Shown here piece by piece: positions 32,456 through 41,439 of a DNA stretch of 64,000 nucleotides (position 1 is the first letter of the stretch; each line of letters begins with the position of its first letter). The DNA is from Hyphomicrobiales bacterium (GTDB taxonomy: Bacteria > Pseudomonadota > Alphaproteobacteria > Rhizobiales > Rhizobiaceae), in contig JAFKJU010000029.1 of assembly GCA_017305935.1 (NCBI GenBank), positions 1-64,000 of the forward strand, written 5' to 3'. A program made the position numbers and the translations under genes. Under the pieces are notes generated by a model. The model ran no database searches. It had not been told where the DNA came from and saw nothing but the letters and a program-made list of their open reading frames with translations.

Positions 32456-34963
32456 ATGATGAACCTCACCGAATATCGCCGTACCGCCACCCGCCTCGCG
32501 GATTTCCTGCCCTGGGCCGCGCTCGTTGGCTCGGGCGTCGTGCTGAACAAGGACGGCAGTTTCCAGAGGACAGCGAAGTTTCGCGGGCCGGATCTGGATT
32601 CCGCTATCGCCGCCGAGCTGGTCGCGGTCGCCGGGCGCATCAACAACGCCGTGCGCCGCCTCGGCTCCGGCTGGTCGATCTTTGTTGAGGCTCAACGAAG
32701 CGAAGCCGCGATCTATCCCGGCAGCCAATTTCCTGATCCGGCTTCCGCTCTGGTCGATGCCGAGCGCAAGGCTGCCTTTGAGGAAGCGGGCACGCATTTC
32801 GTGTCAGGTTACTTCCTGACCTTCCTCTGGCTGCCACCCGCCGAAGATGCAGCTCGCGCCGAGACCTGGCTCTACGAGGGCCGTGAGCAATCCGGCGTCA
32901 ATCCATGGGAGCTGATGCGCGGCTTCATCGACCGCACCGACCGCGTGCTGGCGCTACTCGACGGCTTCATGCCCGAATGCCACTGGATCGATGACGCGGG
33001 CACGCTGACCTATCTCCATTCCACGATTTCCACGAACCGCCATCGTGTCCGCGTGCCCGAAGTGCCCATGCACCTCGATGCGCTGCTGGCCGATCAGCCG
33101 CTGACTGGCGGTCTGGAACCGCGCCTTGGTGACAAGCATCTGCGCGTCCTGACCATTATCGGCTTTCCGACAGCGATCACGCCCGGCCTGCTCGACGAGA
33201 TGAACCGGCTCGCGTTCCCGTATCGCTGGTCCACCCGCGCCATCCTGATGGACAAGACGGACGCGACGAAACTCCTCACCAAAATCCGCCGTCAATGGTT
33301 CGCCAAGAGAAAATCAATCGCCGCGATCCTCAAGGAGGTGATGACCAACGAGCAATCGGCGCTGGTGGACACCGATGCGTCCAACAAGGCGCTCGATGCC
33401 GACATGGCCTTGCAGGAACTGGGCGCTGACGTCGCCGGCATGGCCTATGTCACAGCAACCGTCACCGTCTGGGACGCCGACCCCCGTATCGCCGACGAGA
33501 AGCTGCGTCTGGTCGAGAAGATCATTCAGGGCCGTGACTTCACGGCCATGCCGGAAACTGTCAATGCCGTCGATGCCTGGCTAGGCTCGATCCCGGGACA
33601 TGCCTACGCCAATGTCCGGCAGCCGCCGATCTCGACGCTCAACCTCGCCCACATGATCCCTCTATCGGCCGTGTGGGCGGGGCCGGAACGGAACGAACAT
33701 CTCGGAGCGCCCCCCTTGCTGTACGGCAAGACCGAAGGTTCGACTCCGTTCCGGCTTTCCCTTCATGTCGGCGACGTGGGCCATACCCTCGTCGTCGGCC
33801 CGACCGGCGCGGGCAAGTCCGTGCTGCTGGCGCTGATGGCGTTGCAATTTCGCCGCTATGATCGCAGCCAGATTTTCGCTTTCGATTTCGGGGGATCGAT
33901 CCGGGCATCCGCGCTCGCCATGGGGGGCGACTGGCATGATCTTGGCGGTGGGTTGACCGAGGGATCGGAGGTTTCCGTTTCCCTGCAACCGCTGGCGCAG
34001 ATCGATGATGCCTATGAGCGGTCATGGGCCGCTGACTGGATCGCCGCGATCCTGATGCGTGAAGGCATGACCATCACGCCGGAGGTGAAGGAGCACATCT
34101 GGACGGCACTGACATCGCTGGCATCCGCCCCGGCGGGGGAACGGACCATCACCGGCCTTGCCGTGCTGCTGCAATCCAACGATCTGAAACAGGCGTTGCG
34201 CCCATACTGCATTGGCGGCGCCTATGGCCGGTTGCTCGACGCCGAGGCCGAACATCTCGGATCAGCCGATGTACAGGCCTTCGAGATCGAGGGGCTGGTC
34301 GGCACTGGGGCTGCGCCTGCCGTCCTGTCCTATCTGTTTCATCGGATCGGCGACCGGCTCGATGGTCGGCCAACCCTGCTCATCATCGACGAAGGCTGGC
34401 TGGCGCTCGATGATGAGGGGTTCGCCAATCAGCTCCGCGAATGGCTGAAGACACTCAGGAAGAAGAACGCGTCCGTCATCTTCGCCACGCAGTCGCTCTC
34501 GGACATTGACGGCAGCAATATCGCGCCCGCCATCATCGAAAGCTGCCCGACGCGGCTGCTTCTCCCGAATGAACGCGCCATCGAGCCGCAGATCACGGCA
34601 ATCTACCGCCGCTTCGGCCTCAATGACCGGCAAATCGAGATCCTCGCGCGGGCCACGCCCAAGCGGGACTACTACTGCCAATCGCGGCGCGGCAATCGCC
34701 TGTTCGAGCTTGGCCTTTCCGAAGTCGGTCTCGCGCTCTGCGCCGCATCATCCAAATCCGATCAGACCCGTATCGCCGAACTCATCGCCGAGCATGGGCA
34801 GGACGGTTTTCTCGCGGCCTGGCTGCGCGATCGCGGCGTCGAATGGGCCGTCGATCTGATCCCGAACCTCACCAATCTTGTCGAACGGACAGAGCCCGCT
34901 CGGTCGGTCGCGCCAGATCAAATCCATCCAGATGACAGCCAAGAAAAGGAGACCCTGCCATGA
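32456..34963 (+). CDS. trbE: TrbE, VirB4-type ATPase
   Basis: An 835-residue VirB4 ATPase. The N-terminal CagE/TrbE/VirB region (about 1-400) is followed by the ATPase with Walker A VVGPTGAGKSVL, Walker B TLLIIDEGWLAL and motif FATQSLSDID. It is the main energising component of the Trb channel. ATG 32,456 is used; ATG 32,459 follows directly. Its stop overlaps the trbJ start by ATGA. Confidence 0.93.
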   Translation: MMNLTEYRRTATRLADFLPWAALVGSGVVLNKDGSFQRTAKFRGPDLDSAIAAELVAVAGRINNAVRRLGSGWSIFVEAQRSEAAIYPGSQFPDPASALVDAERKAAFEEAGTHFVSGYFLTFLWLPPAEDAARAETWLYEGREQSGVNPWELMRGFIDRTDRVLALLDGFMPECHWIDDAGTLTYLHSTISTNRHRVRVPEVPMHLDALLADQPLTGGLEPRLGDKHLRVLTIIGFPTAITPGLLDEMNRLAFPYRWSTRAILMDKTDATKLLTKIRRQWFAKRKSIAAILKEVMTNEQSALVDTDASNKALDADMALQELGADVAGMAYVTATVTVWDADPRIADEKLRLVEKIIQGRDFTAMPETVNAVDAWLGSIPGHAYANVRQPPISTLNLAHMIPLSAVWAGPERNEHLGAPPLLYGKTEGSTPFRLSLHVGDVGHTLVVGPTGAGKSVLLALMALQFRRYDRSQIFAFDFGGSIRASALAMGGDWHDLGGGLTEGSEVSVSLQPLAQIDDAYERSWAADWIAAILMREGMTITPEVKEHIWTALTSLASAPAGERTITGLAVLLQSNDLKQALRPYCIGGAYGRLLDAEAEHLGSADVQAFEIEGLVGTGAAPAVLSYLFHRIGDRLDGRPTLLIIDEGWLALDDEGFANQLREWLKTLRKKNASVIFATQSLSDIDGSNIAPAIIESCPTRLLLPNERAIEPQITAIYRRFGLNDRQIEILARATPKRDYYCQSRRGNRLFELGLSEVGLALCAASSKSDQTRIAELIAEHGQDGFLAAWLRDRGVEWAVDLIPNLTNLVERTEPARSVAPDQIHPDDSQEKETLP

Positions 34964-35742
34964 TCCGTATCCCCGTTTCCCGATATGTCAGTGCATCCGT
35001 GCTGGCGCTGACGCTCGCCATGCCTGTTGCACTGTCGCCCATGCTGGCAAGCCCCGCTCACGCTTTTGGCTTCGGCCGCATCGTCTATGATCCGACCAAC
35101 TATGCGCAGAACCTTCTGACCGCCGCACGCACACTGGAGCAGATCAACCACCAGATCACCTCGCTTCAGAATGAAGCGCAGATGCTCATCAATCAGGCGA
35201 AGAATCTCGCCAGTCTGCCATATTCCTCGCTCCAGACTTTGCAGCAGAATGTCCAGCGCACGCAGCAGCTTCTGGCCCAGGCGCAGAACATTGCCTTCGA
35301 CGTGCAGAATGTCGATCAAATGTTCCAACAGAAATACGGCAAGGTTTCGCTGTCCGCGACCGACGCCCAACTCGTCGCCGATGCGCGGTCCCGCTGGCAG
35401 AATACGGTCGGCGGTTTGCAGGACGCCATGCGCGTGCAGGCTGGTGTCGTCGGAAATATCGACACCAACCGCGCTGAAATGTCCGCCCTTGTCGGGCAGA
35501 GCCAGAACGCGACCGGCGCGTTGCAGGCGACACAGGCGGGCAATCAGCTTCTCGCGCTCCAGTCGCAGCAGCTTTCCGACCTGATCGCGCTGATGTCCGC
35601 CAATGGTCGCTCCGAAGCCCTGATCGAAGCCGAGCGCGCCACTGCTGCCGAACAGGGCCGCATCCAGCGCGAGCGCTTTCTGACGCCTGGATCGGGCTAT
35701 CAGCCCGGCAATGCCCGGATGTTCGGCAACGGCAACAACTGA
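34960..35742 (+). CDS. trbJ: TrbJ, VirB5-like protein
   Basis: A 260-residue secreted protein with a signal peptide (about 1-34, ending SPAHAFG) and a long helical, glutamine-rich body (LEQINHQITSLQNEAQMLIN, LQQNVQRTQQLLAQAQN). VirB5/TrbJ proteins sit at the pilus tip and affect mating-pair formation. The start is set by the overlap with trbE. Confidence 0.92.
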   Translation: MIRIPVSRYVSASVLALTLAMPVALSPMLASPAHAFGFGRIVYDPTNYAQNLLTAARTLEQINHQITSLQNEAQMLINQAKNLASLPYSSLQTLQQNVQRTQQLLAQAQNIAFDVQNVDQMFQQKYGKVSLSATDAQLVADARSRWQNTVGGLQDAMRVQAGVVGNIDTNRAEMSALVGQSQNATGALQATQAGNQLLALQSQQLSDLIALMSANGRSEALIEAERATAAEQGRIQRERFLTPGSGYQPGNARMFGNGNN

Positions 35743-35762
35743 CCGGACAGGAGGGGCGCGAC

Positions 35763-36050
35763 ATGGACGGCAAGATGCTGGCCCGGCTGGGCGCGATCAT
35801 ATTCGTGGCCATCGCCATCACCGCAACGGTGATCGAAATGACACGCGAGTACGAACCAGCGCAGCCCCGACCGGCCCCGGCGCTTCAGGCGCCTGCCGAT
35901 CCGCCGCGCCAGAGCCTGCGCCACTGCCAGCAGTTAGGCGAGGCCGCCGTGAACGATCCCGGCTGCCTCGCCACTTGGGCCGAGAACCGCGACCGGTTCC
36001 TCGGCCGGACGCCGGTGCCCGCCGCTCCGCATCAGAACGGGGGACAGTGA
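35763..36050 (+). CDS. TrbK-alt, putative entry-exclusion protein
   Basis: A 95-residue protein with one N-terminal membrane helix (LARLGAIIFVAIAITATVI) and a small periplasmic domain with two cysteines (LRHCQQLGEAAVNDPGCLATWAENRDRF). This matches the TrbK-alt family that replaces the TrbK lipoprotein between trbJ and trbL in alphaproteobacterial elements. Expected to block redundant transfer into cells that already hold the element. Confidence 0.8.
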   Translation: MDGKMLARLGAIIFVAIAITATVIEMTREYEPAQPRPAPALQAPADPPRQSLRHCQQLGEAAVNDPGCLATWAENRDRFLGRTPVPAAPHQNGGQ

Positions 36051-36053
36051 ACC

Positions 36054-37415
36054 ATGGGCGGCACCGGCGTCATCGACAACTTTCTGGGTGTTTTCACCAG
36101 TTACATCGACAGCGGCTTCGGCCTGCTTGGCGGCGAGGTCGCCTTCATCGCCACCACCCTGATCGTCATAGACGTGACGCTTGCGGCACTGTTCTGGTCC
36201 TGGGGTGCGGATGACGACGTCATCGCCCGGCTGGTCAAGAAGACGCTCTTCGTCGGGGTCTTCGCATACCTGATCGGCAACTGGAACAATCTCGCCCAGA
36301 TCATCTTCGACAGCTTCGCCGGTCTTGGCCTGAAAGGTTCGGGCACCAGCTTTTCCGCCGCCGATCTGCTGCGGCCCGGCAAGGTGGCGCAGACCGGCCT
36401 CGATGCCGGTCGCCCGCTGCTCGAATCCATCTCGGACATGATGGGTTATTGGTCGTTCTTCGAGAACTTCATCCAGATCGCCTGCCTGATGTTCGCCTGG
36501 GCGCTGGTACTGCTGGCCTTCTTCATTCTCGCCGTGCAGCTCTTCGTCACGCTGATCGAGTTCAAGCTGACCACGCTGGCGGGCTTTGTCCTCATTCCCT
36601 TCGGCCTCTTCGGCAAGACCGCCTTCATGGCCGAGCGCGTTCTTGGCAATGTCGTCTCCTCCGGCATCAAGGTGCTGGTGCTCGCCGTCATCATCGGCAT
36701 CGGCTCGACATTGTTCTCGCAGTTTACGGTCGGTTTCGGCGGCGTGACGCCGACCATCGACGACGCCATGGCGATCGTGCTGGCCGCACTTTCCCTTCTC
36801 GGCCTCGGCATCTTCGGTCCCGGCATCGCTTCCGGTCTGGTTTCTGGCGGCCCGCAGCTTGGTGCAGGTGCAGCAGTCGGAACCGGTCTCGCCGCTGGCG
36901 GCATGATGCTTGCCGGCGGCGCTGCCGCAGGCATGGCCGCGAAGGGAGGGGCAGCGGCGCTATCGGGTGGAGCTGCGGCTGTCCGTGGCGGTGCTGCTGC
37001 CGCAGGTGCGGCGAGCGCCGCCTATAGTGTCGGATCGCTCGGCCAGTCAGGGGCTGCCGGTGTTGCCTCCGGCCTCGGCGGTGTTGCCCGCGCGGCAGGC
37101 TCCGCCGCCGCATCGCCCCTGAAACGAGCGACCTCGAAAGCAGCGGAAAGCGTCAAATCCAGCTTCTCCGATGGCGCGCGCGCCGGGCTCGGCGTCACCG
37201 GTGGATCGGCCTCGCTTGGAACCATTGGTGGTGCGAGCGTGGCCGGTGCCGCACCCGCCTCCGCACCGGCGGGCGGACCGCCTGCATGGGCGCAGCAGAT
37301 GCACCGCCGCCAGGCGCTCAATCACGGCACGACCATGGCCGCCCATGCCGTCCGCTCCGGTGACAGCCACGGCGGCGGCTCTTCCGTCAACATTTCCGAA
37401 AGTGACCGCTCATGA
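36054..37415 (+). CDS. trbL: TrbL, VirB6-like polytopic protein
   Basis: A 453-residue inner-membrane protein with about six helices in residues 1-260. A long Ala/Gly/Ser-rich C-terminal tail (about 265-453) follows, with repeats such as GGAAAVRGGAAAAGAASAAY and ending in a basic stretch. It forms part of the inner channel. It overlaps trbF by ATGA. Confidence 0.92.
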   Translation: MGGTGVIDNFLGVFTSYIDSGFGLLGGEVAFIATTLIVIDVTLAALFWSWGADDDVIARLVKKTLFVGVFAYLIGNWNNLAQIIFDSFAGLGLKGSGTSFSAADLLRPGKVAQTGLDAGRPLLESISDMMGYWSFFENFIQIACLMFAWALVLLAFFILAVQLFVTLIEFKLTTLAGFVLIPFGLFGKTAFMAERVLGNVVSSGIKVLVLAVIIGIGSTLFSQFTVGFGGVTPTIDDAMAIVLAALSLLGLGIFGPGIASGLVSGGPQLGAGAAVGTGLAAGGMMLAGGAAAGMAAKGGAAALSGGAAAVRGGAAAAGAASAAYSVGSLGQSGAAGVASGLGGVARAAGSAAASPLKRATSKAAESVKSSFSDGARAGLGVTGGSASLGTIGGASVAGAAPASAPAGGPPAWAQQMHRRQALNHGTTMAAHAVRSGDSHGGGSSVNISESDRS

Positions 37416-38101
37416 ACATCTTCAGACGTCCAGCGACCCATTACGGCAAATCGCCCGAACCCGAGACGCCTTACCAGAAAGCCGCACAAGTCTGGGACGA
37501 GCGCATCGGCTCGGCTCGCGTGCAGGCCAAGAACTGGCGCTATATGGCCTTCGGCTCGCTGATCCTCTCGGCGGGCTTCGCTGCCGCGCTGGTTCTGCAA
37601 TCGGCGCGAGGGACCGTCGTGCCCTGGGTGGTGCAGGTCGATAATCTCGGCCAAGCCCAGACCGTCGCCGCAGCCACCGCCGATTACCGTCCGACCGATC
37701 CGCAGATCGCCTTCCATCTTGGCCGTTTCATCGAGCAGACGCGCTCGATCCCGGCGGACGCCATCATCGTGCGCCAGAACTGGCTGCGCGCCTATGAGTT
37801 CACCACAGATAGGGGAGCGGCCGCGCTCAACGACTATGCCCGCGCCAACGATCCGTTCACCCGTGTCGGCCGCCAGCAGATCGCAGTCGAGGTTTCCAGC
37901 GTCATACGCGCCTCGAACGACAGCTTCCGCGTCGCCTGGACCGAGCGTCACTATGAGAACGGGCAGCTTTCCAGGACCGAGCGCTGGACCGCGATCCTGA
38001 CCATCGTGATCCAGACGCCGCGCGATGCCGAGCGTCTGCGCACCAATCCGCTCGGCATCTACGTCAATGCAATTTCATGGTCGCGGGAGATGAGCCAATG
38101 A
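37412..38101 (+). CDS. trbF: TrbF, VirB8-like protein
   Basis: A 229-residue protein with one N-terminal helix (about 36-58, YMAFGSLILSAGFAAALVL) and a periplasmic NTF2-like VirB8 domain containing VPWVVQVDNLGQ and WTERHYENGQLSRTERWTA. It nucleates the inner-membrane complex. ATGA overlaps at both ends. Confidence 0.93.
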   Translation: MNIFRRPATHYGKSPEPETPYQKAAQVWDERIGSARVQAKNWRYMAFGSLILSAGFAAALVLQSARGTVVPWVVQVDNLGQAQTVAAATADYRPTDPQIAFHLGRFIEQTRSIPADAIIVRQNWLRAYEFTTDRGAAALNDYARANDPFTRVGRQQIAVEVSSVIRASNDSFRVAWTERHYENGQLSRTERWTAILTIVIQTPRDAERLRTNPLGIYVNAISWSREMSQ

Positions 38102-39111
38102 CCATCGCGTTTCCCCGCAATTCCGCCTTGCCGGTTTTCCGTAAGCCCGCCCTCGCGGCTTTGATGCTCTCGGCCACCATGCTGGCAGGCTGCGCCACCA
38201 ACAAGACGCCGCAGTTCAGCTATGATGCCAATGTTCCGGCTCTACCGACCGTGCAGGCCACCGTTACGGATGATCGGCCCCGACCGCTTCACACGCCGCC
38301 AGCCTGGACGGTTGCGCGTGGTGGGACCGCAGCGGGAACACCGGCAGGCCGGGTCGAGAACGCCAATGCCGCCGCCCGCGTCGAACCGCGCCGCGAGGGT
38401 TACTATAACGCCATCCAGATCTATCCCTGGTCGGAAGGCGCGCTCTATCAGGTCTATGCAGCACCAGGACAGATCACCAATATCGCGCTGGAGCCGGGCG
38501 AAAGCCTGACCGGCGCGGGACCGATCGCGGCGGGAGACACCGCCCGCTGGATCATTGGCGATACCGAGAGCGGGAGCGGTACGTCGCGCCGGGTCCATAT
38601 TCTCGTCAAACCATCCCGATCCGACATCTCAACCAATCTCGTGGTGACGACCGATCGACGCACCTATATGATCGAGCTGCGCGCCCGCGAGGCGCTCTAC
38701 ATGCCGTCCGTATCTTGGTCTTATCCGGCGCTGCCTGCCGGTCAGCGCCAGACCGTTCCCGCAGCACCCATCATCCCGGTCGAGGCGGCACGCAACTATC
38801 GTTACGGCCTGACCGGAGATACGCCGCCATGGCGGCCGATTTCCGTCTTCGACGATGGCCGCCGTGTCTATGTCGTTTTCCCGCGCGGCATCGTGCAGGG
38901 AGAGATGCCGCCGATCTTCGTCATCGGTTCCAAGGGCGAGACCCAGATCGTCAATTCCCGTGTTCACCAGAACATCCTGATTGTGGATCGCCTGTTCGGC
39001 GCGGCTGAGTTGCGTCTTGGTAGCGGCAAGCAGCAGCAGACGGTCAGGATCGTTCGCATCGAGCAAAGGCAAGCTGCCCAGCCCGCCAAAACCGGGGAGC
39101 AACCGTCATGA
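38098..39111 (+). CDS. trbG: TrbG, VirB9-like lipoprotein
   Basis: A 337-residue outer-complex protein with a signal peptide and lipobox MLAGC (cysteine about residue 33), a variable region, and the VirB9/CagX domain with YNAIQIYPWSEGALYQVYAA, PGESLTGAGPIAAGDTARWI and YRYGLTGDTPPWRP. It contributes to the core complex with TrbI and TrbF. Confidence 0.93.
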   Translation: MTIAFPRNSALPVFRKPALAALMLSATMLAGCATNKTPQFSYDANVPALPTVQATVTDDRPRPLHTPPAWTVARGGTAAGTPAGRVENANAAARVEPRREGYYNAIQIYPWSEGALYQVYAAPGQITNIALEPGESLTGAGPIAAGDTARWIIGDTESGSGTSRRVHILVKPSRSDISTNLVVTTDRRTYMIELRAREALYMPSVSWSYPALPAGQRQTVPAAPIIPVEAARNYRYGLTGDTPPWRPISVFDDGRRVYVVFPRGIVQGEMPPIFVIGSKGETQIVNSRVHQNILIVDRLFGAAELRLGSGKQQQTVRIVRIEQRQAAQPAKTGEQPS

Positions 39112-40241
39112 GTGAAGAGGCCACCACCAACCCAACGCCGATGCGTCTGCGTGCCGAGCCGCCGCGCGTCACGCGCCTGTCGCGCAAGATGCTGGCCGGT
39201 GCCGGGGCTGTTGCGCTCCTCGGCATCGGCGGGGCGCTGATCTATGCGCTCCAGACGCGCGACATGAGCGGAAACGGTGAAGAACTCTATTCGACCGAGA
39301 ATCGCGCCACGGCAGATGGACTGGCGGGTCTGCCGAAGGATTATACCGGGCCGGTCCTGGGGCCGGCATTGCCGGGCGATCTCGGTGGCCCGATCCTGGA
39401 TGCCCAGAACCGGGGTCAGCCCGTCACGCCGCCCGCCATGGCGACGCCTGCCCGCGATCCTGCCGAAGAGCGCCGGCTTGCCGAAGAAGAAGCTGCGCGT
39501 CTCAGTACAGTGTTCTTCCAGTCCGGGCCAAGAGTGGCGACGACGCCTGGCTCCAATATGCCGGGCCTTGCTGGCCTTGACCTTGGTGGCCAGCCCGCAA
39601 CACAGGACCGCCACACGGCATTTCTGAATGGGCCGGTGGAACGGCAGACCGTTGCCATGGATCGGATCATGGCGCCAGCCTCGCCCTACATCCTTCAGGC
39701 AGGGGCCGTAATCCCGGCGGCGATGATTACCGGCATCCGCTCGGACCTTCCCGGCCAGATCACCGCGCAGGTCACGGAAAATGTCTATGACAGCCCGACC
39801 GGCAGCCTGCTGCTAATCCCGCAGGGAACGCGCATCATCGGTCAGTATGACGCCGGTGTGCAGTTCGGTCAGCGCCGCGTGCTGCTGGTCTGGAACCGCC
39901 TGATCCTGCCCAACGGCCGCTCTATCGTGCTGGAGCGCCAGCCCGGTGCGGACGCTTCCGGCTATGCCGGGCTGGAAGATGGCGTTGATTACCACTGGTG
40001 GGATCTCATGAAGGCGGCGGGGCTGTCCACGCTGCTCGGCATCGGCACGGAACTGGCGACCGACGACGAGGATCGTCTGATCCGGGCCATCCGCGACGGA
40101 GCGCAGGATACCATCAATCAGGCAGGGCAACAGATCGTCCAGCGCCAGTTGCAGGTCGCGCCGACCCTGACGATCCGGCCGGGCTACCCGGTCAGGGTCA
40201 TCGTTACCCGCGATCTCGTACTCGAACCTTATAGGAACTGA
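39108..40241 (+). CDS. trbI: TrbI, VirB10-like protein
   Basis: A 377-residue protein with one N-terminal membrane helix (about 27-47), a proline-rich periplasmic stretch and the VirB10 domain: LQAGAVIPAAMITGIRSDLP, then LLLIPQGTRIIGQYDAGVQFG and LPNGRSIVLERQPGADASGYAGLEDGVDYHW. It spans both membranes in the core complex. Last complete gene of the trb operon here; a 2-base gap separates it from the DUF2274 remnant. Confidence 0.93.
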   Translation: MSEEATTNPTPMRLRAEPPRVTRLSRKMLAGAGAVALLGIGGALIYALQTRDMSGNGEELYSTENRATADGLAGLPKDYTGPVLGPALPGDLGGPILDAQNRGQPVTPPAMATPARDPAEERRLAEEEAARLSTVFFQSGPRVATTPGSNMPGLAGLDLGGQPATQDRHTAFLNGPVERQTVAMDRIMAPASPYILQAGAVIPAAMITGIRSDLPGQITAQVTENVYDSPTGSLLLIPQGTRIIGQYDAGVQFGQRRVLLVWNRLILPNGRSIVLERQPGADASGYAGLEDGVDYHWWDLMKAAGLSTLLGIGTELATDDEDRLIRAIRDGAQDTINQAGQQIVQRQLQVAPTLTIRPGYPVRVIVTRDLVLEPYRN

Positions 40242-40243
40242 CC

Positions 40244-40340
40244 ATGACGAAGCTGAAGCTCGGGCCTCTCATCGAAGACAAACCCGTGAAGGTGGCGGTG
40301 GAACTGCCGGGGCCGCTGCACCGCGATCTTGCCGCCTATG
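40244..40340 (+). pseudogene. DUF2274 gene, truncated after about 33 codons
   Basis: The frame begins MTKLKLGPLIEDKPVKVAVE and continues through LPGPLHRDLAAYA, the standard N-terminus of the 75-80 residue DUF2274 protein that follows trbI in these ICEs. After codon 33 the expected continuation (AEVLARE... in the family) is replaced by unrelated residues that run to a stop at 40,513, while the other frame becomes coding for the next gene. The break marks a recombination or insertion junction at about 40,340. Confidence 0.8.
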
Positions 40341-40341
40341 C

Positions 40342-41439
40342 ATGTGGTTTCCCATGCCCATCCTTTGGTCGGTTCTGGCGATCTCTATCGCCGAGGAACT
40401 TGGTGTGCCAGCACTGCCTGTCGGCAACGCGGTCGAAGCGCGCGTCATGCTTGAAGTCATCGCGGGCCCGCAGGATCGCCGCGTGCGAGGGGCGAGGAAG
40501 ATGCAGGGCTTGAAGGATAGCAGTTTCCACAATCTAAGGCGTCGCGGAACTTATGTGGTTCAGCCGATCCGCATGGCGATGGTGCAGCCTCTGGTCGCAC
40601 TCGGGTTCGTGCAGGGCAGCCGCTACGGCGCGTTCCGCATACATAGCGCTGGCAGAGAGCTGTTGGAGCTGAATGCGATGAAAGAACCGCGCCGTTTGCT
40701 TGGTGCCTGGGCGCATGGCAGACAGCCACATGGCCTGAAGGAGGCCCTGGCAGTGCTTTCCCCGGTTGGGGCTGTCCCGGAAGCGGTGCGTAAACTGATC
40801 CTTGCCCGATTGCTCGACGGAAATGATCCCGGCTCGACCCGGCGCCGGGATCTGGCGCGCCTCGGCACTGGCCCCAGTTCCACGCATTTGGACCAGGAAA
40901 CCGCATTGGCGGGGGTTGCGCCGGATCACTGGTCAGATCTGCGCGCCGGAGCGGCTTTTATGGATATTCGCGATGCCGCGTTGACGGTGTTGGACCAGTT
41001 GGAACAGCACCTGCTGAAGCTTCGCGACGATAATCAGCCTGTGCGCCTTTCAGAAGCGGAGGCAGCCGAAGTCGCCGTCGAGCCGCTGAAACAATTGCGA
41101 GATCTGGCCTCGGCAAAAGGCGCGCTTGTCGATCAGGGCAATGAGGAGACTAGCCGCAGATTGATCGCGGAAATCCGAAATCTGTCCGATCAGCAGCTGA
41201 TCCAGAGGCTGGCCGAGCGCGATTCTACCGTAATTTGTCAGTGCGAAGGCCACATTGTTCTCGGGCCGGCTGCGGGCGAGTTGCGGGGCAGCTCGGAGAC
41301 CCAGGACGAGAATCGGCCTCCTCAGGACGAGGCCTTCGCGCCGCAGCTTTTCCGGCTGCACAATCTTCATTGTCTGGTGACGGAGCTGTCCGGAAAGGTG
41401 AACCCGGGCAGCCGTGACGCGGGATCGGAGGCCGTCTGA
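40342..41439 (+). CDS. Cassette gene 1: winged-helix protein, probably N-terminally truncated
   Basis: A 365-residue protein I do not recognise. It begins WFPMPILWSVLAISIAEELG right at the junction, without its own RBS, and its frame stays open upstream without a start, so the true N-terminus was probably lost. Residues about 65-110 look like a winged helix (RRGTYVVQPIRMAMVQPLVA, then a GSRYGAFRIHSAGRELLEL wing). The rest is helical, with charged stretches (LRDDNQPVRLSEAEAAEVAV). Its stop overlaps the next start in TGATG, so it belongs to the same module as the phosphodiesterase and helicase. A DNA-recognition or regulatory role is inferred. Confidence 0.6.
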   Translation: MWFPMPILWSVLAISIAEELGVPALPVGNAVEARVMLEVIAGPQDRRVRGARKMQGLKDSSFHNLRRRGTYVVQPIRMAMVQPLVALGFVQGSRYGAFRIHSAGRELLELNAMKEPRRLLGAWAHGRQPHGLKEALAVLSPVGAVPEAVRKLILARLLDGNDPGSTRRRDLARLGTGPSSTHLDQETALAGVAPDHWSDLRAGAAFMDIRDAALTVLDQLEQHLLKLRDDNQPVRLSEAEAAEVAVEPLKQLRDLASAKGALVDQGNEETSRRLIAEIRNLSDQQLIQRLAERDSTVICQCEGHIVLGPAAGELRGSSETQDENRPPQDEAFAPQLFRLHNLHCLVTELSGKVNPGSRDAGSEAV

